Shown piece by piece: positions 7,515 through 16,199 of a stretch of 64,000 nt of DNA (position 1 is its first letter; the number at the start of each line of letters is the position of its first letter). The notes beneath the pieces are model-generated. The model worked only from the letters and a program-made list of their open reading frames with translations, did not search any database and had not been told where the DNA came from. This DNA is from an uncultured Corynebacterium sp. (GTDB taxonomy: Bacteria; Actinomycetota; Actinomycetes; Mycobacteriales; Mycobacteriaceae): positions 1 through 64,000 of the forward strand of contig NZ_CAMIBP010000001.1 of assembly GCF_946223165.1 (NCBI RefSeq), in the 5' to 3' direction. The translations under genes were made by a program, and so were the position numbers.

Positions 7515-8411
7515 ATGTCGATCTTCCTCGATTCGAATTCCAAGATCATCGTTCAGGGCATGACCGGTGCCGAGGGCATGAAGCACACCCGCCGCATGCT
7601 TGCCGCGGGCTCCACCATCGTGGGCGGCGTCAACCCGAAGAAGGCGGGCGAGCGCGTCGACGTCGACGGGCAGCAGATTCCGGTCTTCGGCACCGTGCGC
7701 GAGGCCATGCAGGCCACCGGCGCCAACGTGACCGTCATCTTCGTTCCGGCGAAGTTCACCAAGGACGCCGCGGAGGAAGCCATCCGCGCCGGCATTCAGC
7801 TCGTGGTCATCATCACCGAGGGCGTGCCGGTCAAGGACACGGCCGAGCTCTACGCCCTGGCGCGTGAGTCGTCCACCCGCATCATCGGCCCCAACTGTCC
7901 GGGCCTGTACACCCCGGGCCAGTCCAACGCGGGCATCATTCCGGCGGACACCGCGCCGAACCTGGGCCCCATCGGCCTGGTGTCCAAGTCGGGCACGCTG
8001 ACGTACCAGATGATGTACGAGCTCTCCGACATCGGCTTTTCTACCTGCGTGGGTATTGGCGGCGATCCGATTATCGGCACGACCCACATCTCCGCCATCG
8101 AGGCCTTCCAGAATGATCCGGACACCAAGGCCATCATCATGATCGGCGAGATTGGTGGTGACGCTGAGGAGCACGCCGCGCGCTACATCGCGGAGCACGT
8201 CACGAAGCCGGTCATCGCCTACATTGCGGGCTTTACCGCGCCGGAGGGCAAGACCATGGGCCACGCCGGGGCCATCGTCAGCGGCGGTGCCGGCACGGCC
8301 GAGGGCAAGAAGGCGGCGCTGGAGGCCGCGGGCGTGCGCGTGGGCAAGACCCCGTCGCAGGCGGCACAGTTGCTGCGCGAGGCGCTCGCAGAGATCTCCG
8401 TTCCGGCCTAA
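7515..8411 (+). CDS. sucD: Succinyl-CoA synthetase alpha subunit
   Basis: A 298-residue alpha subunit. It has the CoA-binding N-terminal Rossmann domain (SKIIVQGMTGAEGMKHTRRM) and the phosphohistidine loop GHAGAIVSGG near residue 250, whose His carries phosphate between succinyl phosphate and ADP or GDP. Length and all motifs are normal. It is translated from an AAGGAG nine bases downstream of sucC and forms the catalytic complex with SucC in the cytoplasm. Confidence 0.97.
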   Translation: MSIFLDSNSKIIVQGMTGAEGMKHTRRMLAAGSTIVGGVNPKKAGERVDVDGQQIPVFGTVREAMQATGANVTVIFVPAKFTKDAAEEAIRAGIQLVVIITEGVPVKDTAELYALARESSTRIIGPNCPGLYTPGQSNAGIIPADTAPNLGPIGLVSKSGTLTYQMMYELSDIGFSTCVGIGGDPIIGTTHISAIEAFQNDPDTKAIIMIGEIGGDAEEHAARYIAEHVTKPVIAYIAGFTAPEGKTMGHAGAIVSGGAGTAEGKKAALEAAGVRVGKTPSQAAQLLREALAEISVPA

Positions 8412-8423
8412 AACGCGGAAAGT

Positions 8424-8449
8424 GCCCGCACCGTCGTGGTGGTGCGGGC
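8424..8449. terminator. Hairpin at the end of sucCD
   Basis: GCCCGCACC (8424-8432) pairs perfectly with GGTGCGGGC (8441-8449) 13 bases after the sucD stop. There is no T-tract, so its strength as an intrinsic terminator is uncertain. Confidence 0.55.
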
Positions 8450-8661
8450 GCGGACTCGCCCTCAAGGTTGAAACCGTCGGTCCAGGCGATCTTCTCGCCC
8501 GCGGCCAGGGGCAGCTGCAGAAAGCCGATGGACTCGAGCTGCTCAGCGCGCGTGAGAGAGCCGGCGTCCTTGGCGGTCTGGCCGGCCTTCTCCACCAAGG
8601 CGATGAGCGCGTTCTTGGCGGCGGTGGTCGCGGTGGCCGTGATGAAAAAGTCCGTTGTCTA
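8450..8661 (-). pseudogene. N- and C-truncated coding remnant
   Basis: Immediately downstream of the dioxygenase stop, the minus strand reads as convincing protein (TDFFITATATTAAKNALIAL, then VEKAGQTAKDAGSLTRAEQL and ESIGFLQLPLAAGEKIAW). It lacks an ATG or GTG at the expected start, where a TAG lies directly before it. It runs through the sucCD hairpin into sucD antisense without a proper stop. A GTG at 8598 could start a shorter product. I do not recognise the family. The likeliest reading is a decayed gene once in the dioxygenase operon. Confidence 0.5.
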
Positions 8662-9521
8662 TTAGTGAATTTCGATGGAACGGATGTGATTGCCCAGGCC
8701 CACGCGCTCGAAGACGGTGCGCGCGGTGCGCGGATCGTCGGCGGCGCCCATGGCCAGCAGGAGCGGGACGTAGTGGTCCGCGGTGGGGTGCGCGACACGC
8801 GCGCCGGGTGCTTTGTTCATGTAATCCATGAGCTCGTCCACGTTGCCGGCGTGGACGTTGTGCGCCGCCCATTCGTCGAAGGTGTCCAGGTAGCCGGTCA
8901 CGCGCTCCGGGTGGCGGAAGACCTCGAAGGAGTGGGTCATGTAGCCGGAGCCGATGACGAGGATGCCCTCGTGACGCAGGCTCGTGAGTTTTTCACCTAG
9001 GTCCAGCAGGTCCTGCGGGCGCAGGGAGGGCATGGACACCTGGACCACGGGGACATCGGCGGCCGGGTACATGGCCATCATGGGGATGAAGGCGCCGTGG
9101 TCGAGGCCGCGGTTGGCGTACTGATGGACGGGGGAGTAGCCCAGCAGGCCGGCGACGCGCAGCGCCAGCTTGGTGGCGTCCGGGGTGTCATAGGTCAGCG
9201 TGTAGTACTCCGGGTGGAAGCCGTAGAAGTCATAGGTGAGCGGGGTGCCGGCGGCCGTGGCGTTGATGGCCACGGGGCGTCCTCCCAGTGGGCGGAGATA
9301 ATGACGACGGCGCGGGGCTTGGGCATGGACTGCGCCCAGGCGTAGAGGTCATCCATCCACTGGTGATCATCGAGCGCCGGGGGAGCGCCGTGGCTGATGA
9401 AGAGGGCGGGCAGGGGGCCGTCGGAGGGTTCCCAGGTTTTCTGGAGGTGAGCGACGGGGAGAGCGCGCTCGCGCAAGTCGTAGATGCCGCCGGCGGGGCG
9501 GGGAGGGGTCATGGCGGGCAT
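8662..9521 (-). pseudogene. DODA-type extradiol ring-cleavage dioxygenase, frameshifted
   Basis: Two overlapping frames together encode a complete class III extradiol (4,5-DOPA dioxygenase, YgiD-like) enzyme of about 280 residues. The first frame starts at 9521 and gives LPALFISHGAPPALDD and AVVIISAHWEDAP, including the metal-binding histidines. The second continues from AINATAAGTPLTYDFYGFHP to the end at 8662, with GSGYMTHS and HPTADHYVPLL. The frames meet at a run of four G at 9274-9277, where one more base would restore a single reading frame. The gene is divergent from a MarR regulator. Either the gene is inactivated or the run contains a sequencing error. Confidence 0.85.
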
Positions 9522-9546
9522 GGGAGGTCCTTTGTTGACTACCGTA

Positions 9547-9639
9547 CTTTAACTTAAAGCTTTAACTAAAAAGGCAGCCTAGCATCATTTCAACCTTTAA
9601 GCAATGGGCGCGGGGAGAAATGGTTCAATCTTTAACTAA
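9547..9639. promoter_or_regulatory. Candidate MarR operator repeats
   Basis: CTTTAACTTA (9547-9556), CTTTAACTAA (9560-9569) and CTTTAACTAA (9630-9639) lie between the divergent dioxygenase and marR. The first forms a near-palindrome with the following TTAAAG. AT-rich repeated sites between divergent genes fit autoregulation by the MarR protein. Confidence 0.55.
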
Positions 9640-9691
9640 GTTGTGCACTTTTCATTTAAACATTTAAGTTATTTGTGCTAGTCTGTCCCCC

Positions 9692-10162
9692 ATGAATGAG
9701 CAGGACAACACCCATTGGTTGGATGACGAAGAGCTGGAGGCCTTCAAGACGCTCATGCGCGTCAACCTGCAGCTCATCAACAAGCTGGACCGCCAGCTGC
9801 GCAAGGACGCGGGCATGAGTTTCTACGATTACTCGGTCATGTCGTTTCTCTCCGAGGCCCCCGGAAAAACCCTGCGCATGAGCGAGCTCGGCCAGATAAC
9901 TGGCGGCTCACTCTCCCGACTGAGCCAGGTGGTCACGCGCCTGGAAAAGAACGGCTGGGTCGAGCGCCACCCAGACCCGGAGGACGGCCGCTTCACCGTC
10001 GCCCGCCTGACCGATGCCGGCTGGGACACCGTCGTCGCCACCGCGCCGGGCCATGTGGACGCCGCCCGCCGCATCATCATCGACCGCCTCACCAAGGCCC
10101 AGGTGCGCCAGCTCGCTCAGATCAACAAGCGCATCATCCAGGGCATTGCCGAGGAAAAATAG
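9692..10162 (+). CDS. MarR family transcriptional regulator
   Basis: A 156-residue winged-helix regulator. The recognition helix region (LRMSELGQITGGSLSRLSQVVTRLEKNGWVERHP) and the wing (DPEDGRFTVARLTDAGW) are typical of MarR dimers, which usually release DNA on binding phenolic ligands. It is divergent from the dioxygenase pseudogene, and three CTTTAACTwA repeats lie between them, so it probably controled that aromatic-ring enzyme and itself. The ATG at 9692 is the only sensible start; no strong Shine-Dalgarno precedes it. Confidence 0.9.
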   Translation: MNEQDNTHWLDDEELEAFKTLMRVNLQLINKLDRQLRKDAGMSFYDYSVMSFLSEAPGKTLRMSELGQITGGSLSRLSQVVTRLEKNGWVERHPDPEDGRFTVARLTDAGWDTVVATAPGHVDAARRIIIDRLTKAQVRQLAQINKRIIQGIAEEK

Positions 10163-10190
10163 TCCTCCTGAAGGCTAGTCCGCCGGAGCA

Positions 10191-10787
10191 CTACTCCTTC
10201 TGCGGCCGTCCCCGCCGCGCGGAGACCGTCTTATCGAACGGAATCCAAAAGCGCAGCGGGGCTTCCGCGTTTTTACTGATCCCGATGCGGGGCCCGCGCA
10301 CCCACGCGGGCTCCTCCGCGCGGTCGCGGATCTCCGGCACCGCGCCGTTGTCCTCCAGCGTAAGCCCCAGGGCCTTGCCCAGGTTGCCGGGCCCGCGCGC
10401 CAGGTTGTGAAAACCCGTCGCCCCGCGCCGGGCGCGCGCGATCTCCACGCCGTCGACGACTTCGCCGCCGCGTAGCAGCACGCCCTGGCCTGTGCCTTCC
10501 GGGGCGCAGACGAGGTTGCCGTTGCGGTGAATCCCGTAGCTGGCGTAGACATACAGCCGCCCCGGCGGGCCGAACATCGCGGCGTTGCGCGGGGTCATGC
10601 CCCGAAAGGTGTGCGCGGCTTCGTCGTCTGCGCCGAGGTAGGCCTCCACCTCGGTGAGCCGGATGGCCACGCCGTGAAAGCGGATGACGCAGCCCAGCAG
10701 CCGGGGCGCGACGACATCCGCGGTGCGGCTGAAATCAAGCGCGGCCAAAGTAAATCTGGCCCGGGTTCGGGTTGGGGATAAGCTCAT
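10191..10787 (-). CDS. DNA-3-methyladenine glycosylase (AAG/MPG family)
   Basis: A protein of up to 198 residues of the mammalian-type alkyladenine DNA glycosylase family, which excises 3-methyladenine and other damaged purines in base-excision repair. Conserved blocks visible are APRLLGCVIR, LTEVEAYLGADDEAAHTFRG (catalytic Glu), NAAMFGPPGRLYVYASYGIH and LARGPGNLGKALGLT. The ATG at 10787 overlaps the end of the deacetylase gene by 53 bases. An internal TTG near 10751 would shorten the overlap. The overlap suggests translational coupling to the deacetylase gene. Confidence 0.88.
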   Translation of the reverse strand: MSLSPTRTRARFTLAALDFSRTADVVAPRLLGCVIRFHGVAIRLTEVEAYLGADDEAAHTFRGMTPRNAAMFGPPGRLYVYASYGIHRNGNLVCAPEGTGQGVLLRGGEVVDGVEIARARRGATGFHNLARGPGNLGKALGLTLEDNGAVPEIRDRAEEPAWVRGPRIGISKNAEAPLRFWIPFDKTVSARRGRPQKE

Positions 10788-11688
10788 CCAGACTCACCGG
10801 AGCGAGCCCCTTGGCGCGCAGGCCGTCGATGACGCATTGGGCGGCCGCCACCGTGGTGGGGTGGATATCGTGCATGAGGATGATGTTGCCGGCCTGGGCC
10901 TCGCCCACCGCGGCGTCGCACGTGGCCTGCGTGTTGAGCGTCTTCCAGTCCAGGGTGTCCACGGCCCACAGAGCCTGCGCCTGGCCTGCTGCCGATGCTG
11001 CTTGGGCCACCGTTCCATTCGTGGCGCCGTAGGGCGGGCGCAGCCAGCGCGGGGTCTGGCCCGTCGCGGCCTGGATGGCGCCGGTGCCCAGCGCGATCTC
11101 GGAGCTGACCTCGGCCGCGCTGAGCTTATTGAGTTCCTTGTGCGCGCTCGTGTGGTTGCCAATCGTGTGGCCGTCGGCTGCCATCCGGCGCAGCAGTTCC
11201 GGGTGCGCGTTCGCGTGGGGTGCGAGGACGAAGAAGCTGGCGCGGACGTCGTTGCGCTTCAGCGTGTCGAGCAGCTCCGCGGTCGACGCCGCCGGACCGT
11301 CGTCGAAGGTCAGTGCCACGCAGTTGGAACAATCGCTCGCGGGCGCCGGGGCCGCGGCAGTACCGGAAGCATCATTGGAGCCGGACTTCGAGGCCCGCGC
11401 GGCCTGCGCCTGCGGCGGGTCGATGAGGCCCAAGTTCTTCGCGCCCTGCTTGACGCCGGCGTCGTTTTTGATGGTGTCCGGCAGCCCGTTGTAGGCGCCC
11501 TTGAGCGCGTCGCGCACCGCGGCGTTGACGTCGCCCACGGCCTGGCTGCTCATCTGGCCCAGGTCGCTCCCGCTCGACCCGGTGCCCGCTGTGCCCGTTG
11601 TGCCCGCAGACGCGGCGGGGGCGGCGGCGAGGCCCACGGCGCAGGCCAGGGCGGGGGTGGCGAGGAGAAGAGCGAGGCGATGGCGCAT
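10735..11688 (-). CDS. Secreted polysaccharide deacetylase (NodB domain)
   Basis: A 317-residue exported carbohydrate esterase family 4 protein. The signal peptide (MRHRLALLLATPALACAVGL, cleaved after AASA) precedes a low-complexity linker of about 100 residues and a NodB domain. All five catalytic motifs are visible: TFDDGP, NHTSAH, RPPYG, the DTLDW segment and LMHDIH. It probably N-deacetylates peptidoglycan or another surface glycan. I chose the start at 11688 because it begins the signal peptide and follows GGAAGG; the open frame extends 42 codons further without signal-like sequence. Confidence 0.9.
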   Translation of the reverse strand: MRHRLALLLATPALACAVGLAAAPAASAGTTGTAGTGSSGSDLGQMSSQAVGDVNAAVRDALKGAYNGLPDTIKNDAGVKQGAKNLGLIDPPQAQAARASKSGSNDASGTAAAPAPASDCSNCVALTFDDGPAASTAELLDTLKRNDVRASFFVLAPHANAHPELLRRMAADGHTIGNHTSAHKELNKLSAAEVSSEIALGTGAIQAATGQTPRWLRPPYGATNGTVAQAASAAGQAQALWAVDTLDWKTLNTQATCDAAVGEAQAGNIILMHDIHPTTVAAAQCVIDGLRAKGLAPVSLDELIPNPNPGQIYFGRA

Positions 11689-11844
11689 CAGAAAACCTGA
11701 ATACCTTCCGGACGTAGCAAACCTAACCGCTCTACTATGCCGCCGGTTTTTCCCTGTTCGTGTGTGACACGCGGGAAAATAGTTAACTAAAGTGAAAGAT
11801 GTTATCAATGGCACGCGACGAGAGTTCCCTCGCCCGTTCCCTCG

Positions 11845-12327
11845 CTAAAAACGCTTGACCAGCACCGTGTGGTCGCCGTGGTGCCCGATCTCCTCGAAGC
11901 CGACGTGCAGGTAGAGACGGTGGGCGCGGGGGTTGGCGTCGTCGACGGACAACGAAATGCCGGGCGCACCGAGGGTGCGGGCGAGTTCCGTGGCGGCATC
12001 GAGAAGCCGTGTGCCGATGCCCTGGCCCTTGTAGCGGCCCTCCACGGCGATGGCCAGCTCCGGGATATCGGCGGCGGCGTAGCCATAGCCGTGGCGCTCG
12101 TCGGTGCCCCAGTTCAGCCAGACGCCGCCGGCGGGGATGTTGCCCTTCCACGCAATGAATCCGCCGTTGTCGGCGCGCCAGGCGTCGACGTAGAACTCAA
12201 AGTCTTCGTCGAACTCGGCGCATGGCTGGGCGGACTCGTCACCGAAGACGTCGGTGAGAAAGTTGAGGCGGGCGATGTAGGTGCGGTCGGCCTCGGTGGT
12301 GGGCCGTAGTTCTAGTTCTTCACGCAT
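11845..12327 (-). CDS. GNAT family N-acetyltransferase
   Basis: A 160-residue Gcn5-related acetyltransferase. The acetyl-CoA pyrophosphate loop is YKGQGIGTRLLDAA (around residue 99), with the later LSVDDANPRAHRLYLHVGFEEIG strand-helix typical of the fold. The substrate cannot be inferred. It lies 14 bases downstream of the ABC transporter pair on the same strand and may be the last gene of that operon. Confidence 0.85.
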   Translation of the reverse strand: MREELELRPTTEADRTYIARLNFLTDVFGDESAQPCAEFDEDFEFYVDAWRADNGGFIAWKGNIPAGGVWLNWGTDERHGYGYAAADIPELAIAVEGRYKGQGIGTRLLDAATELARTLGAPGISLSVDDANPRAHRLYLHVGFEEIGHHGDHTVLVKRF

Positions 12328-12340
12328 GCCCCAAGCTTAA

Positions 12341-14140
12341 TCACTGGCCGTGCTCCCACTGCCGGTAGGCGCGGGCATAGCGTCCGTCGAGCTCCATGAG
12401 GGAGGCGTGGTTGCCGTCCTCGACGATCTCGCCGGCCTCCATGACGATGATGCGGTCGGCTTCGCGGGCCTGGTCCAGGCGGTGGGCGACGACGAGGGTG
12501 GTGCGGTCGCGGGCGACCTCGCGGGCGGCGGTCTCCAGGACGACGGCGTGCTCGGAGCCGGCCTCGGAGGTGGCCTCGTCCATGATGAGGACCGGCGGCT
12601 GGCGCAGCACCATGCGGGCCAGGGAGATCTGCTGGGCGGCGTCCGCGCCCACCTCCTCGTTGCCAGCGCCGATGAGGGTATCGAGGCCCTGCGGCAGCCA
12701 GCGCTCCCAGCCGGCGGTGCCCGGGGCAAGCCCGACGGTTGCGAGGGCATCGGCAAGCTGGGCGTCGGACGCACCGGGCGCGGCCATGAGCAGATCGTCA
12801 CGCAGGGTGCCGGAGAAGAGGTGGACGTCCTGGGTGACCAGAGCGACGTGCTTGGTGATCCACGTGTTGGGGACGGTGGCGGTATCCACGGGGCCAACGG
12901 TGATCGTGCCGGAGGTGGGGTATTGCAGGCCCGCGACGAGGGCGGCGAGCGTGGACTTGCCCGCGCCAGACGTGCCCACCAGCGCGGTGGTGGTGCCGGC
13001 TGCGAGGGTGAGGTTGATGTTGCGCAGGACGGGCTCGCCGCCGGGGTAGGCGTAGTTGAGGTCCGAGATCCGCACGCTGGGGGAGTCCTCCAGGACCGGG
13101 CCCTCATTATCGGATTCCTCGCCGGCGAGGGTGGCGAGGGATACGGCGCGGCCGAGCGACGTCACGGCGTACTGGATCTCGCCGGCGAAGAAGAGCACGT
13201 TGAAGACGTGGCCCTCCAGGCGGACGACGAGGAGGACGGCCGCGGCGGCCTGGCCCTTGGTTATCCAGCCCCAGTCCACCATGCCGGCGGACATGACCAT
13301 GGAGCCGACCAGCAGGATGCCGTAGGCGATGGAGCCCTGGCCGATGATGCGGTTGACCAGTGGCACGCGGTCCGCCATGGCCTGGACCGTGTTCCACGAG
13401 GTGCGCTCCATGCGGCGGGTGGCCCAGCCGCCCAGCCCGAACTGGCGCAGCGTCTCGAGCGCGCGGATGGTGTCCAGGAGGACGTTGTTGCGGCGCGCTT
13501 CGGAGGAGGAGAGCATGTTGGCCACGGCGGGGATGTCGCGCATGGTGCCCTTGATGAACGGCCACATTACCACGCCGGCGACCGCGAAGAGCAGCGCGTA
13601 GGCCGGGTGGATGAACAGCATGCTGATGACCGTGATCGGCAGGATGAACACGGTGATCGCGATGCGCTCGCCCATGTTGGACACCGCGTTGACGGCGGCG
13701 TCGATGTCTTTGGACAGGCGGGTAATGACGTTGCCGGTGCCCAGTTCCATGATCTTGGGCACGGGCGCGCGCAGGACGGAATCGAGCGCTGCGGTGCGCA
13801 GGTCCACGGCCAGCATGCGGGTGCGCGACTGGATGAAGAAGCCGCCCACGACGCGGCCCGCCGCCTCCGCCAGCAGCGCCAGGGCCACGATGACCATGGC
13901 CCACACCATGCCGCGATGCCCGCCGCCGATGACGGGCAGACTCATGCCGTCGATGATGTCCACGATGCGTCCGAGCACCTGGGAGCCCAGATTCATCATG
14001 AGAATGCTCGCGGCGAAGATGCCCATGACCTTGATAACCCAGGCGCGTCCCGGCGCCGAGGGCAGGGTTTTCAAGAAGGCCCAGGACTCGCCGGCGCTGG
14101 CTGGGGCTAGGGCATCGGCTTCGAGGATGTCGCGTGCCAT
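12341..14140 (-). CDS. ABC exporter subunit with degenerate signature motif
   Basis: A 599-residue half-transporter: six membrane segments (about 40-330) and a nucleotide-binding domain. Walker A (VGTSGAGKST), Q-loop, Walker B with catalytic Glu (VLIMDEAT) and the H-loop His (VVAHRL) are intact. The LSGGQ signature is replaced by VGADA (EEVGADAAQQISLAR). Its partner, encoded immediately upstream and overlapping by one base (TAATG), has an intact LSGGQ but no Walker A. Together they should form a heterodimeric exporter with a single complete ATP site. The substrate is unknown. Confidence 0.9.
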   Translation of the reverse strand: MARDILEADALAPASAGESWAFLKTLPSAPGRAWVIKVMGIFAASILMMNLGSQVLGRIVDIIDGMSLPVIGGGHRGMVWAMVIVALALLAEAAGRVVGGFFIQSRTRMLAVDLRTAALDSVLRAPVPKIMELGTGNVITRLSKDIDAAVNAVSNMGERIAITVFILPITVISMLFIHPAYALLFAVAGVVMWPFIKGTMRDIPAVANMLSSSEARRNNVLLDTIRALETLRQFGLGGWATRRMERTSWNTVQAMADRVPLVNRIIGQGSIAYGILLVGSMVMSAGMVDWGWITKGQAAAAVLLVVRLEGHVFNVLFFAGEIQYAVTSLGRAVSLATLAGEESDNEGPVLEDSPSVRISDLNYAYPGGEPVLRNINLTLAAGTTTALVGTSGAGKSTLAALVAGLQYPTSGTITVGPVDTATVPNTWITKHVALVTQDVHLFSGTLRDDLLMAAPGASDAQLADALATVGLAPGTAGWERWLPQGLDTLIGAGNEEVGADAAQQISLARMVLRQPPVLIMDEATSEAGSEHAVVLETAAREVARDRTTLVVAHRLDQAREADRIIVMEAGEIVEDGNHASLMELDGRYARAYRQWEHGQ

Positions 14141-15744
14141 TAGAGAACCACCACCTTATCGGCGTTGGCGGCCCACGTGGCCGCGGACGTGATGACCACG
14201 GTCGTGCGCCCGCGCCGGAACTCGGCGGTGCGCTCGGCCACGGCAGCCAGGGTCAGGGAGTCGAGGCCGGTGGTCGGCTCGTCGAGCACGAGGACCTCCG
14301 GGTTGAAGGCCAAGGCGCGGGCCAGGGCCACGCGCTGGCGCTGGCCGCCCGACAGGTTGAGGCCTGCCTCGCCAATTGCGGCTTCGGGCAGCTCACCCAG
14401 CGGCCCGAAGCCGCCCAGGCGGCGCACGATGTCTCCGCAGGCCGCAGCCTCCAGCGCGCCCTCTACGTGGCGCGCATCCAATAACCCCTCAGGGTTGATG
14501 TTGTCCGCCAAGGTGCCCTCCAGCACGCTCACGCGGTGCGGCGGGCACAGCGCCCCGTGGCTATTGAGCCAGGCTTTCCAGGCGCTGACCTGCGCGCGGC
14601 CCTCCACGGACTGCGGGTTCCACACCACGAGGCCGTTCACTAGGGCCTGCGCCGCGCCGGGGTCCTGCGCCTCGCTGGCCGATGCCGCCTCATCGAGCTC
14701 GCCGAGTAGCCCGCCGATGCGACCTGCCGAGGCCTTGCCGCGGGCCCACACCTCGGTGAGCATGGACAGCGACTGGCCCAGGGCGGTGAGCGACGGCGGG
14801 ACTAGGATGGTGATCGTCATCATCGCGCCCGTGCTGATCTTCCCGTCGAAGGTCTGCCAGCCCGCCCACACGAGGATGCCGATGGCAAAACTGGTGGGCA
14901 CGAGGCGCTGCGCCATGGTCAAAAGGCTCACCGTGCGCACCTCGGCCAGCATGGCGTCGAGGGCCTCGCCCGCCGATGCCGCGAAGCGCTCGCGCGCCAC
15001 CGCACCGGCGCCCAAGCCCTTGACCACGCGGTTGCCCTGGGCGACGTCCGTGGCCAGCGCCAGGGCGGCGGACTGCTTGCGGCGGCGCCGGGCGGCGGCA
15101 TCGGACAGCGGCTTGGCCGCGGCCCAAGAGGCGAGCGCCGTGCAGCCGGCGCCGATGAGCATGAGGCCCGCGGACCAACCGCTGGACGGGGCGATGGTCA
15201 CCACGGAGCCCAGCAGGTAGCCCAGCATCATGATGGGGAAGTTGAGAATGAACTTCAGGCGCCCGATGTAGTCCGAGTCCTCATCCATCGTGTTGAGCAG
15301 ACGGCCCGGGTTAAGCCCCGCGGTGTGCGAGCCCAGCAGGCGGTGCAGCAGGCCCAGGCGCAGCGTGTGCGTCGTGCGGACCATGGAGATGTCCGTGAAG
15401 GCATCGGCGGTGGCCTCGAAGAGGTACTGCAGGTAGAGGATGAGGATCGTCGCCGCGACGGGGATGCCGAGCGTCACCCACGTGGCCTCTTCGAAGGCCT
15501 GCTCCGTTGCCCGACCCACGAAGTAGGAGGTCAGCGCGCCCAGCGGCGCGGACAGCACCATGGCCACGAGGGTGCCCACCACGCCCTGGGGCTGGGCGCC
15601 CAGCAGCCGCCACGTTGCCTTGGTGGGGTGCTCCCAGTCGGTGGAGTCTGTCAGCGAAACCTCGCCCTGCGGCGGGTCATCGGGCGCGTACCACGCCCAC
15701 GTTTTGAGACGCGGGTAGCGAATGGGTTCATGGGGGACAGTCAT
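14140..15744 (-). CDS. ABC exporter subunit lacking Walker A
   Basis: A 534-residue ABC transmembrane protein with a truncated nucleotide-binding domain. The membrane domain (about 50-320) is normal in character. In the ATPase part, LVNGLVVWNPQSVEGRAQV runs straight to a Q-loop-like SVLEGTLADNI with no GxxGxGK(S/T), and the H-loop position reads VVITSAATWAANAD without the histidine. By contrast LNLSGGQRQRVALARAL and Walker B VLVLDEPTTGLD are perfect. It cannot bind ATP canonically but can complete its partner's site. The reading frame is uninterrupted, so this looks like a stable architecture rather than decay. Confidence 0.88.
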   Translation of the reverse strand: MTVPHEPIRYPRLKTWAWYAPDDPPQGEVSLTDSTDWEHPTKATWRLLGAQPQGVVGTLVAMVLSAPLGALTSYFVGRATEQAFEEATWVTLGIPVAATILILYLQYLFEATADAFTDISMVRTTHTLRLGLLHRLLGSHTAGLNPGRLLNTMDEDSDYIGRLKFILNFPIMMLGYLLGSVVTIAPSSGWSAGLMLIGAGCTALASWAAAKPLSDAAARRRRKQSAALALATDVAQGNRVVKGLGAGAVARERFAASAGEALDAMLAEVRTVSLLTMAQRLVPTSFAIGILVWAGWQTFDGKISTGAMMTITILVPPSLTALGQSLSMLTEVWARGKASAGRIGGLLGELDEAASASEAQDPGAAQALVNGLVVWNPQSVEGRAQVSAWKAWLNSHGALCPPHRVSVLEGTLADNINPEGLLDARHVEGALEAAACGDIVRRLGGFGPLGELPEAAIGEAGLNLSGGQRQRVALARALAFNPEVLVLDEPTTGLDSLTLAAVAERTAEFRRGRTTVVITSAATWAANADKVVVL

Positions 15745-15809
15745 GGCGGATCAGTCTAGCCAATGAGCGCGCCCGCATTAGCCCATCTGGGCGGGAGTTT
15801 CAGCAGGGG

Positions 15810-16013
15810 TTAGTCGAGGAAATAGTTGGCCACCTCGTGGCCATTGAACTCTCGGATGTCGCCGTGAATATCCGGCGAGCGGAACGTGGAGGAATTATCG
15901 ATGGCGTCGCGGAGCAAATCGAGGCGGTTGGTGGAGTCACCGAGCACGGCCCCCGCGTTGAAGTAAAAGACGTCTCCGCCCTCGAGCTTGACCGTCAGAC
16001 TTTCATACGCCAT
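15810..16013 (-). CDS. Small conserved-looking protein of unknown function
   Basis: A 67-residue soluble protein (MAYESLTVKLEGGDVFYFNA...HEVANYFLD), acidic and predicted mostly beta. A good GGAGGT ribosome-binding site lies about ten bases before the ATG, supporting translation. I recognise no family. It is separated from the ABC operon by 65 bases. Confidence 0.6.
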   Translation of the reverse strand: MAYESLTVKLEGGDVFYFNAGAVLGDSTNRLDLLRDAIDNSSTFRSPDIHGDIREFNGHEVANYFLD

Positions 16014-16104
16014 GCGTTAGCGACCTCCACACCTTAGGAAATAACGGGTCAATAACATCATTTGCTCATATGTCAGAGCAACATGGTGTAATCCAGACAA
16101 CTAA

Positions 16105-16132
16105 GCCGCCACTCCCAAAAGGGGGTGGCGGC
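16105..16132. terminator. Strong bidirectional hairpin
   Basis: GCCGCCACTCCC (16105-16116) pairs with GGGGGTGGCGGC (16121-16132) around an AAAA loop. A second hairpin, GCCGCAG/CTGCGGC, lies at 16161-16180, and GGAGATGAC is tandemly repeated at 16182-16200. These separate the genes at 15810-16013 and 16200-17027. Confidence 0.65.
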
Positions 16133-16199
16133 ATGAGGCGCGGCGCGTGCCGCAGACTACGCCGCAGCCTGCGCTGCGGCCCGGAGATGACGGAGATGA

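Noticed and set aside
6213..8798. Very long open frame antisense to sucC/sucD
   Set aside because: It mirrors the third-position GC bias of sucCD and has no ribosome-binding site, domain or plausible composition.
12350..14110. 586-codon open frame antisense to the ABC exporter gene
   Set aside because: The protein is His/Asp/Gly-rich low complexity, typical of antisense readings in high-GC genes.
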